Assembly: GCF_026745355.1 (NCBI RefSeq) | Contig: NC_079205.1 | Span: 3,330,832 to 3,394,831, forward strand | Direction of reading: 5' to 3' | DNA from: Beta vulgaris subsp. vulgaris | Lineage: Eukaryota > Streptophyta > Magnoliopsida > Caryophyllales > Amaranthaceae | DNA: 64,000 nucleotides | Shown: positions 46,200-57,204 of the stretch, one piece after another | Position numbering within the stretch: position 1 is the stretch's first letter | Layout of the letters: every line of letters begins with the position of its first letter | Program-made: the position numbers and the translations under genes | Notes under the pieces: model-generated | Databases searched by the model: none | What the model was told of the DNA's origin: nothing | What the model saw: the letters and a program-made list of their open reading frames with translations, nothing else

Positions 46200-46613
46200 A
46201 AGCAAGACCATTAAAGAAAAGGTTAAAGCAGTAATGATTAACGACTCCCTTTTAATGGTGGTAATTTATGTACTAGTGTGACTAACATTGATCATCTTAT
46301 TTTACATGAAACTCTAAAGTCTTGTTCTTTAGACTCTCCTTATATAAAAATAAAAAAAGCAACTTCACTTAACCTTTGGGAAGGCGTGGAAATTTTACGT
46401 GAAGACTCTGAAGTCCCCTGATCAGGAGAGTGTTAATGTAAATTAAGATGATCAAAGTTGCTCTTTTTTTATCATTTTATTTTACATGAAGACTCCAGAA
46501 CAGCAAAGCAATGCCATGTTTAATTTCTTAATTGAATTCTGAAAGAGAATTACAGAGGGTGGCGGGTGATGTCTATGAAGAGAAAAAGTAATGTGAGTGT
46601 GTAGTGTTGGCTT

Positions 46614-46752
46614 TAGGGATAGCAATGGATATTGGATCCAACTTGGATCCGTAGATCCAGATTCATTTTTTCAGGATTTGGATTCTAAAAATTTGGACAT
46701 GATGGATCCGTGTCTGGTCGTCAAATACGGATCCGACCCGTTGCCATCCCTA
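46614..46752. mobile_element. hAT-type MITE
   Basis: 139 bp. Left end TAGGGATAGCAATGGAT; right-end complement TAGGGATGGCAACGGGT. The 8-bp flanks GTTGGCTT and GTAGGCTT match 7 of 8. The interior has repeated GGATCC words. Confidence 0.72.
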
Positions 46753-47402
46753 GTAGGCTTATAGTGTCATTATTTTTTACGGAATCAGGATGCTAATAAC
46801 CGTTGTGTTTGATTTTAGGTTTCAAGAAACATAAAGAAAAACTTAATGTTTTGATTTTTTTAGGTACAATTTCAGTTCAGTTTAATCCAGCTCGGTTCAT
46901 TTAGGAATAACCGGGAACTGACCCTCCAGGGGGAAGGCCAGGAACTTACAAAGAGAGAGTAGTAGAGTTTTTGATGTTGATGACTCAAACATTTCACTAG
47001 TCATTAACCACCAAATCAATAGTTTCTATCAACTCTATAAAAATCTCATTTAATATATAAACAAAATCTCTACAAGGGCCTAACTTAAAAAAATATATGG
47101 GCCATGGGGATAAGCTATAAGGGTCGGGGCCCCTACCAGCCCTCCAATGTGGCTTCGTCCTTGTGATCCTCATTCCTCAATACTATATCCAGTGAAACAA
47201 AAGATGTCACTTGTAGTAACCGAGTAATTGGATTGGGTTCCCACATTGTTATTTGGTAAGTTATGGGGCAGAGGAGGTAGAACACATGACACCTTAACTC
47301 CGATGAAAAATGTTGCATCTCCTCTTCATCTTCTTCCATGACGACAACTACATTATTATGTGTAAGCTTATTAAGTTGAATTGCAAACACCTCAATAACT
47401 AA
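46753..47402. other. Intergenic stretch with an unassigned minus-strand ORF (47133-47390)
   Basis: An 85-codon ORF on the minus strand starts MFAIQLNKLTHNN and shows no family signature, so it is not annotated as a gene. A short phrase GGGGCCCCTACCAGCCCTCC near 47127 followed by GTGGCTTCGTCC resembles ends of common plant repeats. Nothing else identified. Confidence 0.3.
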
Positions 47403-47625
47403 GGGTCTGTTCTCCCCAGTTTATTTTCAGTTCAGTTGTAATGAGTTCAATTCGGTTCAATTCAGTTCAGCTTCAATTATCATTTTTATTAATTATAATT
47501 TAATTTATTTTAGTTGCAATCAGTTTAGTTCAATTCAGTTGCAATCAGTTCAATTCATTTCAACTGCAATCAATTCAATTCAGTTTAGTTTAGTTTCAAT
47601 TGCTTTATGTTGAAAAGAACAGGTC
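47403..47625. mobile_element. PIF/Harbinger-like MITE built of TTCAGTTCAG words
   Basis: Flanked by TAA at 47400-47402 and 47626-47628. Ends: GGGTCTGTTCTCC and right complement GACCTGTTCTTTT. The interior is a degenerate run of TTCAGTT/TTCAATT words. The 3-bp TAA target fits PIF/Harbinger. Confidence 0.6.
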
Positions 47626-47689
47626 TAAATATAATAGCTTTGAAGGGGTCCATGGAACCTGAATTTTTAACTCAATTTCATCAGAAATG

Positions 47690-47935
47690 CTATGAAGCAG
47701 TGGCTTGATGTCTCCATCATCCACAAAGAGAGGGCTTCTACTGTAGTAGCAGACACTCTTGCAAAACAAGGTCTTGTTAGGGATGCAGAATTTATCGCTT
47801 GGCTATAGCTGAGTCTCTTCTATTTTTAAAGTTAGAAAACTGATGTAGCTCACTTTTTGTAAACCAAGGTGGATTAGTCGTTGCTATCCTCCTTTCATTA
47901 ATAAAATTCTGCAAAACTATCAAAAAGAAAAACAT
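47690..47935 (+). pseudogene. LINE 3' tail (RNase H end and 3' UTR)
   Basis: The frame reads KQWLDVSIIHKERASTVVAD and then TLAKQG, the closing phrase of plant LINE RNase H domains, followed by a stop and a 3' UTR ending AATAAAATTCTGC with a short A-rich tail. 5'-truncated insertion, plus orientation. Confidence 0.6.
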
Positions 47936-48850
47936 GATATAAGGTAATTTTTTTTCAGAAAAGTGCTTTCAAAAGCTAATTACTGACAATTTACCAAAAA
48001 GAAATTAAAAAAACTCTAATCGTTGGCTTTGGATATATGAAACCCTTAGAATTTTAGAAATATTCCCTTGAACACAAGTCGTTGGAAATGAGCAATCAGC
48101 AACGAAACGGCCAAACCACCAATCTTCCTTTTTCATCCCTGTATTGGAAAATACAACCATTATCTTGAAAATAGCTTGAATGTTAACGTTTCACCACATT
48201 TAAGTCTTTCTCAAATATTGGAAATCACATACATTAACTTCTTATTATTTCCTAACCGTTACCTATTCCATGCTCTTACCAAGTTACCAAAAACCATTAT
48301 ACTTCCTCCGTTTTTTTTAGATGTTACACTTTCCTAAAATTGCATGATTTTAAATAGATGTTACACTTTTTAAAATTTCCTTATTTAGTAACTTTTGCCT
48401 TGTGAAATGTCCATATTACCCTTACTAACTACCCATTTAAAAATTAAAACACTCTTAATCTACCCTATTAAATCCCTACCTAATCTAATCAGATTTTAAC
48501 CATTCCCACCAAAATTAAAACCCCCAACTACCTTTTCATCTTCCCCATGATAATTTAATAGATTCAACCCCCTCCCCCAACTGATTCATCCCCCCCATTA
48601 AAGTTCTTCCCCAACCACTCCAATTCCCTAACCCTAAAACTACGAAATTCATCTTCTCTCTCTCCACTTTCATTTCTCCTCTTCTGATCTTCTCTTCCTC
48701 TCTCTACTGTACTTCATTTTCTCTCTCTAGATTTCTTCACTTCCTCTTCAAATATCCCCTTAAAACTTTCGATTTCTCCATTCTTCTCTTGAAACTTTCG
48801 ATTTCTCTTCAAATCTCCCCTCAAAAGTTCTTCAAAAAAACCCTAGAAAA

Positions 48851-49633
48851 ATGCCGAAGAATTTTGTGCCTGACCTCCAACCCCTTGTTGACGCCTTGTT
48901 CCAAACTGACGATGCTGATGAGTCTGACTCTATTCGCGAGTTGATGCTTGCATTGCAGACTGGGTCTCCTTGGCCAAGGAGGCTCTATGACAGTGGAGAT
49001 GCAAAGCACTTGCTTCGCCCTTATGCCTTCAAGGCTTTGGGTGTGGTGGTTGATGAGTTTTATCAGGTTACGGGGTTACCAAGGGAATTCCGTCCTTCTT
49101 CTTCTTCCAACCCTAAAAAAATGAGTCCCCAAGTTAAGAAGATCTTTGACCCCAGACCTATTTCACAGAGGTTGAGGCCTAGATCTAGGGTTGAGGAAGA
49201 AGGGGATGGGGGAAAAGGTAAGGAAATTCTCCGTTCTACCCATGAGATTGTTTGTGCTTTAAAGGCTCCGTGTTTTTACACTGTTGGGAAAAATGGTAAA
49301 GTTCAAGAGGTGAAGGAGAATGAGAAGGATAAGGGGAAGGAGAAGGAGAAGGAAATTGTGGGGTGTAAGAGGAAGGACAGATGTCAGTGTTTGGGTTGTG
49401 GTTCTAAGTCCTTCAACGTCTACGACGATGAAGGCACTGTTTATGCTATGTATGTTGAGTCTGATGGGGGTTTTAAGGTGTTCGATGTGGTTGAAGAACT
49501 GCTGGATGATGAGGAGGCTGAGGATGGTGGGGGTGAGCTTGAAATTCCAATGAGTCCCTGCACTTCATCAGAACTTGATCCTGATACTCATTGCTTCCTT
49601 ATCAGGAGAAAGGAGAGTACTTTGACTCCCTGA
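48851..49633 (+). CDS. 260-codon ORF of unknown function inside the mariner element
   Basis: It starts at ATG 48851 after a CT-rich leader and a CCCTAGAAAA context. The N-terminal half looks like a folded domain: VPDLQPLVDALFQTDD, then LMLALQTGSPWPRRLYDSGD and PYAFKALGVVVDEFYQVTGL. A basic/acidic linker (KENEKDKGKEKEKE) is followed by a Cys cluster CKRKDRCQCLGCGSK, which may bind metal, and an acidic tail (ELLDDEEAEDGGGEL). The frame has no break over 783 bases, unlike the transposase in the same element. I do not recognise the family. It could be a captured host gene or a second element-encoded protein. It converges on the transposase. Confidence 0.7.
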   Translation: MPKNFVPDLQPLVDALFQTDDADESDSIRELMLALQTGSPWPRRLYDSGDAKHLLRPYAFKALGVVVDEFYQVTGLPREFRPSSSSNPKKMSPQVKKIFDPRPISQRLRPRSRVEEEGDGGKGKEILRSTHEIVCALKAPCFYTVGKNGKVQEVKENEKDKGKEKEKEIVGCKRKDRCQCLGCGSKSFNVYDDEGTVYAMYVESDGGFKVFDVVEELLDDEEAEDGGGELEIPMSPCTSSELDPDTHCFLIRRKESTLTP

Positions 49634-49659
49634 GGTTCTATCATCCTAACTCTTTTAAT

Positions 49660-50490
49660 TGCCTTCTGTTTTTCGTTGCCTTTTAGTTAATTTGAGTCCC
49701 TGAAATTCCTATTGGTTTGCTGTTGCCTATTATTGGTTGCCTATGATATTATTTTGGTTGGATTGTGTTTTTGGATGCCTATAAATATGTTGCTTGGGGT
49801 CTGATTTGGGGTTGCCTATAAATCTGTTGGTTGGGTTCTGTTTTTGGTTGGCTTATGTTTTTGGTTGGATTGTGTATTTGGTTGCCTTTTAATATGGTTG
49901 TATATGGGTTATTTGGTGGCTATTATTTTTTGACTATGAATATATTTTGGTTGCCTATGAATATATTTTGTTGCCTATAAATCTGTTGGTTGGCTTCTGT
50001 TTTTGGTTGGCTTCTGTTTTTGGTTGGATTGTGTATTTGGTTGGGTATGAATATTTTTTGGTTGGATTGTGTATTTGGTTGCCTATGAAAGTGGTGGTTG
50101 GGTTCTGATTTTGGTAGGCTTCTGTTTTTGGTTGGATTTTGTATTTTGGTTGGCTGTTTTTGGTTGCCTTGTGTATTTGGTTGGGTATGAATATTTTTTG
50201 GTTGGATTGTGTATTTGGTTGTCTATGAATATTTTGGTTGGCTGTTTTTGGTTGCCTATGAAAGTGTTGGTTGGGTTCTGATTTTGGTAGGCTTCTGTTT
50301 TTGGTTGGATTGTGTATTTTGGTTGGCTGTTTTTGGTTGCCTTATGTATGTGGTTGGCATGTATTTTTGGGAAGCCTATGGGTGTTGGTTTGGATAGGAG
50401 GTTTGAGGATGAACAAATGGCTAATGATGTACTTCTGTTTTTGGTTGCCTTGTGTTTTTTGGTTGCCTTCTGTTTTTGGGTGCTGAGTTA
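49660..50490. repeat. TTGGTTG minisatellite within the mariner element
   Basis: A long degenerate tandem array of phrases such as TTTTTGGTTGGATTGTGTAT, TTGGTTGCCTATGAATAT and GGTTGGGTTCTG. A higher-order unit of about 170 bp recurs at about 50097 and 50269. One frame reads as repeated Trp/Leu/Val/Gly; this is composition, not a gene. Confidence 0.82.
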
Positions 50491-51077
50491 AGTTAAGTCC
50501 CCCACTGTTTACACAATGAGTCCCTCTTGCTTCCCCCCTTGAGTCCCAAATGTATTTTAAAAAGTAAAATCCAAATGATGAAAGGACTCATAACATTGGG
50601 CTTGAAGAGCAATAGATGATTTGCTCCTTATTGGTGTTAAACCAATAAGTTGAGGTTTTAAATCATCCATTCTGCTTCCTCAATGAGCCATTGAATTAAC
50701 CCTGATGGATTTTAAAAACACACACCTTAATTTAAACTTGTTGACATGCAAAAGAATAAAAACAACCATAATTGCTTGACTTCATTAAATGCTTGCATCA
50801 CTGCTTATACAAACCAGTCCTTGAACATGTACAAAATAGTCTAATAACTAAACAAGAACCCCCCAAAACTTTCTGGTTTGCTTAGAAGTGTTGCTTCATG
50901 TTGTCCATAATCTTTAACAAAAAGTAGATCCTGTGTATTTGTGCAAGTAGATCCTTCATCTTCTTCTATACTAGATATATACCAAAAAGTTATGTCCTCA
51001 TAATGCTTCTCACCTTTTTTTCCTTCATACACAGTGTAGTTATGTTCAAAAAAAACTTGCCACATCTTCTGCCCATT

Positions 51078-52642
51078 CTACTCTTGATGTGCATCTAAGT
51101 AGTCAAATGCTTCTCCTACATTCACAAACCTCTCATTCAAGTATGTAACTGCCTCATCTATCACAGCTTGGTCCACTGTTACATTTTCTGGAAGTAATCC
51201 CAATCTCTCTAACTTTCTCTTTGCATGGTGTGGATTCTTGAAATTGTTCCCCCCTTTGCACTTTAGTATTTCTACCATAACATATTGTAATTGCAACCAA
51301 GTGTACTTCAAAACTTCTGGGTCAAAGAAATCATAACAGTCCTGCACTCTTAAAATCAGTTCATCTAGGTTCTTAGGAAATGATTGATATTGTAGTGCCT
51401 GAATTGCTCTAAAAAACCCCAAGTCTAGCACATTTAAGTCAGGGACTGAGCTGGCTGATTGATGAGTTGGATATTGAATCCATTCTGAGTTCTGCTGCTG
51501 ATCTAATATTGTGGGTCTGATGCATGAATGTGAGGTCTAGCATTGTCTTGTTGTATGTAGATTTCTTTGGACACACCTTCTGGCCAATTCCTCATTATGG
51601 CAGGTATGATAGTGTTAACTATCATATTCCTCATAACTGGTAGTGTAACACTTTCAATTGCCTTTGTCAACATAGTACCTGCCCTTCTGTTTTTTGTTGA
51701 ATACTTAGCTCTTGCATACTCAACAAAAGGGTAGATACCAAATTTCCCATCATGTATCATCCTTCCCTCACTGTCCTTAATAGGTCTAGATGTGGCACAC
51801 ATGAACATGGCTTTTATCTTAAACCTCTTGGACTGACAGCAACTATAAGGGTCATCTTCAGCAGGAAGCAAATAAAACCTTCTCATATCTGGACTTAAAT
51901 AAAACCACTTCTCATCTATGTGAACAACATTTTGCATGTCAACAAATTTAGGTGGTTGTGTCCTTGTTGCTGGTAATATGTGTTTGTAACACCCACTTCA
52001 TTCTTTGAATCTTATGATCTTCAGTCAGTTTTGGGTGGGTGCTGCTAGTGTGACTTCTCAGCTTGCCCCGTTTCAATAGACTGTAAACAGTGGAGGGGGG
52101 GATTTTAAGATATCCAGCAAATGCCCTTATACTTGTCCTCAGATTAAGTGGGACTGACTGAAGCCATTTGTCATCATATACTTTAAGCTTCCTACCACAT
52201 CTTCCTGCTTTTTTGTTTCTCACATCTATGGCATGCCCAGCTTCTCTCTGTTTTTTGCATCTTTCCATATCCTATCTAATGTCATCCTACTTATGCCATG
52301 CTTTTTTGCTATTTCTGTTTTTAAACCCCATGCAAATTTACCATTTATTTCAGAGGTAAGTAGGTCATCAACCAACATTCTTCTTTTTGTTAAAGTTAAA
52401 TGTGGTTTTTGGGTTGTTGAACTTACATTGTGTTCTATTTCTGTGTTTTGTTGTTGTGGGTTACCCTGGTGATTTGGTTGCTCTGATTGACTGCCATCTG
52501 CTGCTGCTGTACCTCCATCATCATCATCCTCTGTGTCATCATCACTGTTGTAATGTGTCCACATCTCATGCATCAGCAACTCATCCTCCATGCCTTCTAT
52601 TTCCAGCAGCTCTTGAAGGCAAAACTCCTGCTCCTCCATCAT
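51078..52642 (-). pseudogene. Mariner-like transposase (three frameshifts)
   Basis: Plant mariner type. The N-terminus is acidic, then has a helix-turn-helix region (KFAWGLKTEIAKKHGISRMT; TSIRAFAGYLKIPPSTVYSL). The catalytic triad residues are all visible: D in VVHIDEKWFY, D in YIQQDNARPH, and D in LNVLDLGFFRAIQ, about 39-40 residues later, as expected for plant DD39D elements. The frame breaks near 52235 (in an A-tract), near 51965 and near 51508 (one base lost just before the third D). After a stop at 51078, a further 74-codon frame (50841-51065) has no clear homology. Confidence 0.9.
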
Positions 52643-53307
52643 CTGCTGACCCCATCTGTTATAAGCTGGAAGATTTTTTGAAGACTGAAGTGTGAAGTTT
52701 TTTGTGGAAACTTCAGTTCTTAATTAAGTAGGAATTTTTTGTAATTGTTCCTGTGCAATGTGTGTGCAGTGATTTGTGGGAACAATCTGATTTTTGTAAA
52801 GAAACTAAACCATGGTGCTAAACAATATTTTCTCTCTCCTCATTTTGGGAAATAAGCCCTCATTTAATTTTGGGGGGTTTATATAGAGGATAGAGTTTGG
52901 AAATGTAGCTTAAACAATGTTTGAAATGCTGAATTTCAATTTTTTGCAAATTTTCAACTTTATGAAAATTTTGGAGGGAATTGGTTTGCTGCCAAAATTT
53001 GGCTCCCCTTCCCCTCCTCATCAGCGTGTAGTAATAGAGAATTGGAGGGAACCAACTAGTGGTCCCTCTTTTCTCTCTCCTCCTTTCCCTTAAACCCCCA
53101 TGTGCAATGGTCCCCACCCCTTTAATCCCCTATACTTATTCTCTCCTAATCACTTCTCCAATTTTTGCCTAGAAAACCACAATTTTTGAAAGTGTAACAT
53201 CTAAAAAAAAACGTAGGAAGTATATATTACATCCCTTGCTTTTGCTAAGTTCAATTCTCATTCCTTCACTGTTGTGGAACAAAAAAAACTAGTCATTCTA
53301 TTACATT

Positions 53308-54937
53308 TTGAAGTGTAATATAATGGAAATCCCTATAGAAACCTTCCAAGAGCGACACAAGAATTACCCAAACCCAAACCAATGGGCTGATCTTCCAAAG
53401 GATGTGCTCTTACATATTATCAAATACTTTGATTTGAAGATAGATGTTCCTCGTCTTCGAGGGGTCTGTCCTTCTTGGAGATCCGCTGTCTCCCTACATG
53501 AACTCCCAGTGCATAAGTATTATGTACAAGTACCTAATCTTAACCCTAAAGAAAAATGCCCGCTCTTTCTCCCTGAAACCAAATTTTACCTTTTTACTCA
53601 TCTTTCAGCTGGTGATGCTGGTAATTGTGGTAGCTGGGTTGCGAGAGTGGGTGAAACTGGAACAAACAAACTGCAATTACTTAACCCCTCAGACAACCAT
53701 CATTGTAAGATAGGCCAAAAATATATCTACACTGACCCACCTATTATGGGAGAAATTAATTTGTAGTATTGGATAATATTATATGTAAAGGGATAATATT
53801 ATATTGTAAATGGTAGAAGGGTACTTTCATAGTCATAGGTCTGTATTATAAACACTAGCTATATTGAATGCCACACTTGTACAGTTAGACGGTCATGTTC
53901 ATGAACTTGCAAGGTCTTTGCATCTTGTGGAAGAGTTGGATCACAATGCTAAGTCCTTATCAAAGAAAGTTGTCGGCGAATGGGATTTTACTTCAAGTCG
54001 CATGTTCGCTGTTGTGTTAGTGCAACTTGAGATGATTGATGAGGATAATGCTAGTACTATGAGTGATTTGCTGTTACTACGGTCAGAGGAAAAAGAATGG
54101 TTTAAAGTTGTTTGCAATGGTTTCGTACATGATATAGCGTTTCACAAAGACAAATTTTATGTCTTTTTCCTTGATTGGAAGGTTGGAGTAATCAATCCAG
54201 GCAAATCCTTGATATTAAATCTTTTCATGACTGGCCCAGATATTTTACCTGGTGGTTGGAGTAATCTCTTCCTTAACTTTTCTGGTTATCCGACCTGCAT
54301 TAAAGTGGATGGTATAATCGATCGTATTTGGTGCATTAAGTTCGTGCCATCTAAATCTAATAGTTGCTTGTATGTGTTTATTCGTGCGTGTGGGGGGGAT
54401 ATGGATATGTTTGAAAATGAAGAAACTGATTTCTTGAATGTTTTTTTGATGAAAGATTTAGAGAGTAAGTGGGAACGTGTGGTAAACTTGGGAGATGAGA
54501 TCTTTTTTATTGGAGATTTTGTATCATTTGCTTTTCCTGATTATGCAGTGACTGAGAATCTGGCAGGTAGGATACTTGATTCAATCTGCCACATATTTGC
54601 TCCTTATAACAACTTCTTTAAACTGATTTATTATGGACAGAGTCGAAATACCCAGATGCCTAAAGGGACTGATTGTCTCAAACATCTAAGTTATCCGCCT
54701 TATGATAAATTCATTCAGTTTTCAAGGATGGAGCAGAATGGTGTTATTCGGTTTAAAGAGATGCGTGAGCAGGACCAAGATGTGTATGCTCAACTGTTCT
54801 TTCCACCTCGGGCTTGGGTTAAATGGTGCTGCCCTAGTCTTGACAATGTTGAAGTCAGGTTGGATGGTTTGCCATTTCGACATGATGATGATGATGATGA
54901 TGATTTTGATTTTGGTTACAATGACGATTGTATATGA
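53308..54937 (+). CDS. F-box protein with DUF295 beta-propeller (SKIP23-like), interrupted
   Basis: The first part (53308-53763) has an F-box at about residues 25-62 (WADLPKDVLLHIIKYFDLKI, then RLRGVCPSWRSAV). The second part (53885-54937, about 350 codons) has DUF295/KIB-type beta-propeller blocks (SKKVVGEWDFTSS, DLLLLRSEEKEWF, VHDIAFHKDKFYVF, DWKVGVINPG). It ends in an Asp-rich tail encoded by a GAT repeat at 54880-54905. In the family, such proteins are substrate receptors of SCF ubiquitin ligases. A stop at 53764 and about 121 bp without homology separate the two parts. The arm 1 copy is continuous there, so the gap is probably an insertion. It may be a recent pseudogene, or the gap may be spliced by a non-obvious site. 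Confidence 0.8.
53764..53884. other. 121-bp insertion that breaks the F-box gene
   Basis: In the arm 1 copy the coding sequence runs CAATTTG|TTAGACTG without a gap. Here AATTTG is followed by TAGTATTGG..., with a tandem GGATAATATTATAT-type duplication, until ACAG|TTAGACGG. GT and AG are present at the edges (GTAGTA, TACAG), but removing GT...AG would create an in-frame TAG, so canonical splicing does not restore the frame. Confidence 0.5.
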
Positions 54938-55139
54938 TTTCGAGGATGTTTGGATATAACCGAAGAGATTGTAGGAATTTGATGGGTAGTCTACCCGGTG
55001 GGTTAACCAAGTTTTTTCCGATTTTGTATTATGCATTGCATGAAATCTATAGCTTTTTGGTTGAATCCATCTCCTTCTATGTTAATTGTGTAGTGATCTT
55101 GGGTAGTACTTTGGTTTTTAAATTGTTAATTGTGTAGTG

Positions 55140-55600
55140 ATCTTGGGTAGTACTGTGGTTTTTGAATTGTTAATTGTGGGAAGAACGGGAGTTGGTAAAA
55201 TTCCAAGAAAGATTAATTAAAAAAATTGTCAAGTTGCGTAGAATCCTGTAATCATGAATCTTTTTGATGAATGATTCTTCCTGTGGCTATTGACATTATT
55301 TATTTTTTAGGGGAAAACATAAAGCAATATTATCAAGGCTTTTTTTTTTCGGTAATACTAGCTAAAAATAAAATAAAATTGATAAGTTAAGTGTAATTGA
55401 TAAAATAAGCTAAAACTGTTTAGGTGTTGGAACTGGTAAAATATGTGATTAGTTTAACTGTTTGTCAAACACCAAGCTTTCTGATTAGTATTTAAGTTGA
55501 TATTGCCAAAACTAGTTTTTATCAAAATTCTTAAAAAAAATTCAAAAGTTGAGGTTAAGAAGTTCTTTCCTTACCAGTAGGCAATACAAAAGTGAAAATA
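55140..55600. other. AT-rich spacer in arm 2
   Basis: No gene. This short stretch occupies the place of the RPL27/SINE/MITE block of arm 1. Nothing else identified. A tandem phrase TGTGTAGTGATCTTGGGTAG recurs at 55087 and 55131. Confidence 0.4.
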
Positions 55601-55864
55601 CTTTGGTCTTCTTTAATGCACCCTGTAGAGAAGTCTTAGTTATTTAATTGGTTGTTTGGTTAAAATTTGAGTATCAAAAGGGTTGAAGAGTAAAAGGAAA
55701 GTTTCTACATATTCCTTACTTGAATTGCTTTCTTTCTAGCTCATACCTTAACCTAATTAGAAAGTTTGGTCCTGACAAAAAAAAAAATTAGAGAGTTTGG
55801 TAAAAGAATAGAAGCTAAATTAGAAATTGTCCAATCCTATTCTTATATGTCCACATTTAAGTTT

Positions 55865-57077
55865 CGGTTACTTCACCAAAATTCCCGACAAATCGTGAAA
55901 TTCACAATATACCCTTAATGTTTCAACAATTCACCATATACCCCTGCCTTTTCATTTTTGTGCACCAAATACCCTTTTTTAACTGCCGTTAACTTATCGT
56001 TACCTTTATTTACCATTTTGTCACAATTAACTCCTAACCCTAAAATCTAAACCTAATCCCTAACCCTAATCTAAATACTAACCCTAAAATCTAAACCCTA
56101 AACCTTAACCCTAAGCCCAGCCCCCTCCCCTTCCCCCTTCCCCTCCACCATCCCCCACCCCTCCCTCTACGCAACCCCCACCCCTCCCCCCTTCCCCTCC
56201 ACCATCCCCCCACCCCTCCCTCTGCGCAACCCCCACCCCTCCCCCGCCGCAGCCCCCAAACCCTCCCCTCCCTCCGTCGCAACTCCCACCCTCTCCCTCT
56301 GCCGCAACCCCCCCTCCCCCTCCCTCTGCCGCAACCCCCACCTCCTCCCCCTCCCTCCCGCAGCCCCGCGAAGCTCACAATGCACTCCCCTCTCTGTTTT
56401 CGTCGCGAAACCCCTCCCCCTGCTAGCCAAAACTAACCCAAATCTGACGAAATTCGAAGGTGGGGGAGGGGTGGGAGAGACCGGTGGTGTGGGGGAGGTT
56501 TGGTGCTCGAAGGTAGCCGGTGTTCGAAGGGGAGGGGTGGGGTGTTCGAAGGTAGCTGGTGTTCGAAGGGGAGGGGTGTGGGTTTGGTGTTCGAAGGGAA
56601 TGGGTGAGGAGTGGTCGGCGGTGAACGGACGCGTAGGGGGTGGGGAGTCCGACACGCGCAGCGTCAGTGGGGGTGGGGGAGACCCGCAAAAGCAGCGCCG
56701 GTGGCGGAGGCTGGCACGCACATCGGCGGTGGGGGAGGGGGACGGGGAGGAGTAGGGGCTGGGCTGAGGTGGGGTGGAGGGGGTGGGGTCGAGGGGAGGG
56801 GGGTGGGGTGGTGGCTGCCAATTAGGGGTAGGGTTAGGGTAAAGGGGAGGGTTTAGGGGCAGGATTAGGGTTAGATTAGGGTTAGGGTTAGGTTAAATTA
56901 GGATTATGGCTTAATGATGGTAAAATCGTAAATAAATCTAACGGTGGGTTAACGGCAGTTAGGAAAAGGGTATCTGGTGCACATTTTTCGAAACTCAAGG
57001 GTATACAGTGCATTTCTGAAACATTGAGGGTATATGGTAACTTCTTAATTTGCCGGGGATATTTGGTGAAAAAACCG
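55865..57077. mobile_element. Foldback element E (Mutator-like)
   Basis: The ends are CGGTTACTTCACCAAAATTC and right complement CGGTTTTTTCACCAAATATC. The 9-bp flanks TTTAAGTTT (55856-55864) and TTCAAGTTT (57078-57086) match 8 of 9. The empty site is preserved in arm 1 near 41935 (TTTAAGATTT on the complementary strand). The arms repeat ATATACCC and CACCAAATACCC words and contain a 12-bp AACTGCCGTTAA-type core. The left interior is C-rich with CCCTAA-type runs (56035-56110); the right is G-rich with GGGTTAGGGTTA (56876-56895). Gly-rich frames here are artefacts. Confidence 0.88.
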
Positions 57078-57204
57078 TTCAAGTTTTAATATAACTTCAT
57101 GTTTCACATCATAATTATTGTTGTAATAAATTGATCAATTACCCAAACTGTGTTTTTTTCTTTAATCTTTCCCCCCAAAAAATAAGCTTGGAAACAAATA
57201 ATAT

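Larger units (their letters stand above)
48302..53220 (-). mobile_element. Mariner-like DNA transposon carrying a second ORF
   Basis: TIRs of about 31 bp: left CTTCCTCCGTTTTTTTTAGA followed by TGTTACACTTTC; right complement CTTCCTACGTTTTTTTTTAG followed by ATGTTACACTTTC. The TA target site lies at 48300-48301 and 53221-53222. Total 4919 bp. Contents: a frameshifted transposase on the minus strand near the right end, a Trp/Gly-coding minisatellite, and an intact ORF on the plus strand near the left end. The TIR start matches the Stowaway/mariner CTCCCTCCGT type. A second internal copy of the TIR-like motif (TAGATGTTACACTTTTT) occurs near 48355. Confidence 0.92.

Noticed and set aside
50069..50486. 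Trp/Leu/Val-rich ORFs
   Set aside because: Translations of the TTGGTTG minisatellite.
56091..56856. Overlapping Pro/Gly/Arg-rich ORFs up to 184 codons
   Set aside because: Same cause, in foldback element E: compositional, on both strands, bounded by the element.
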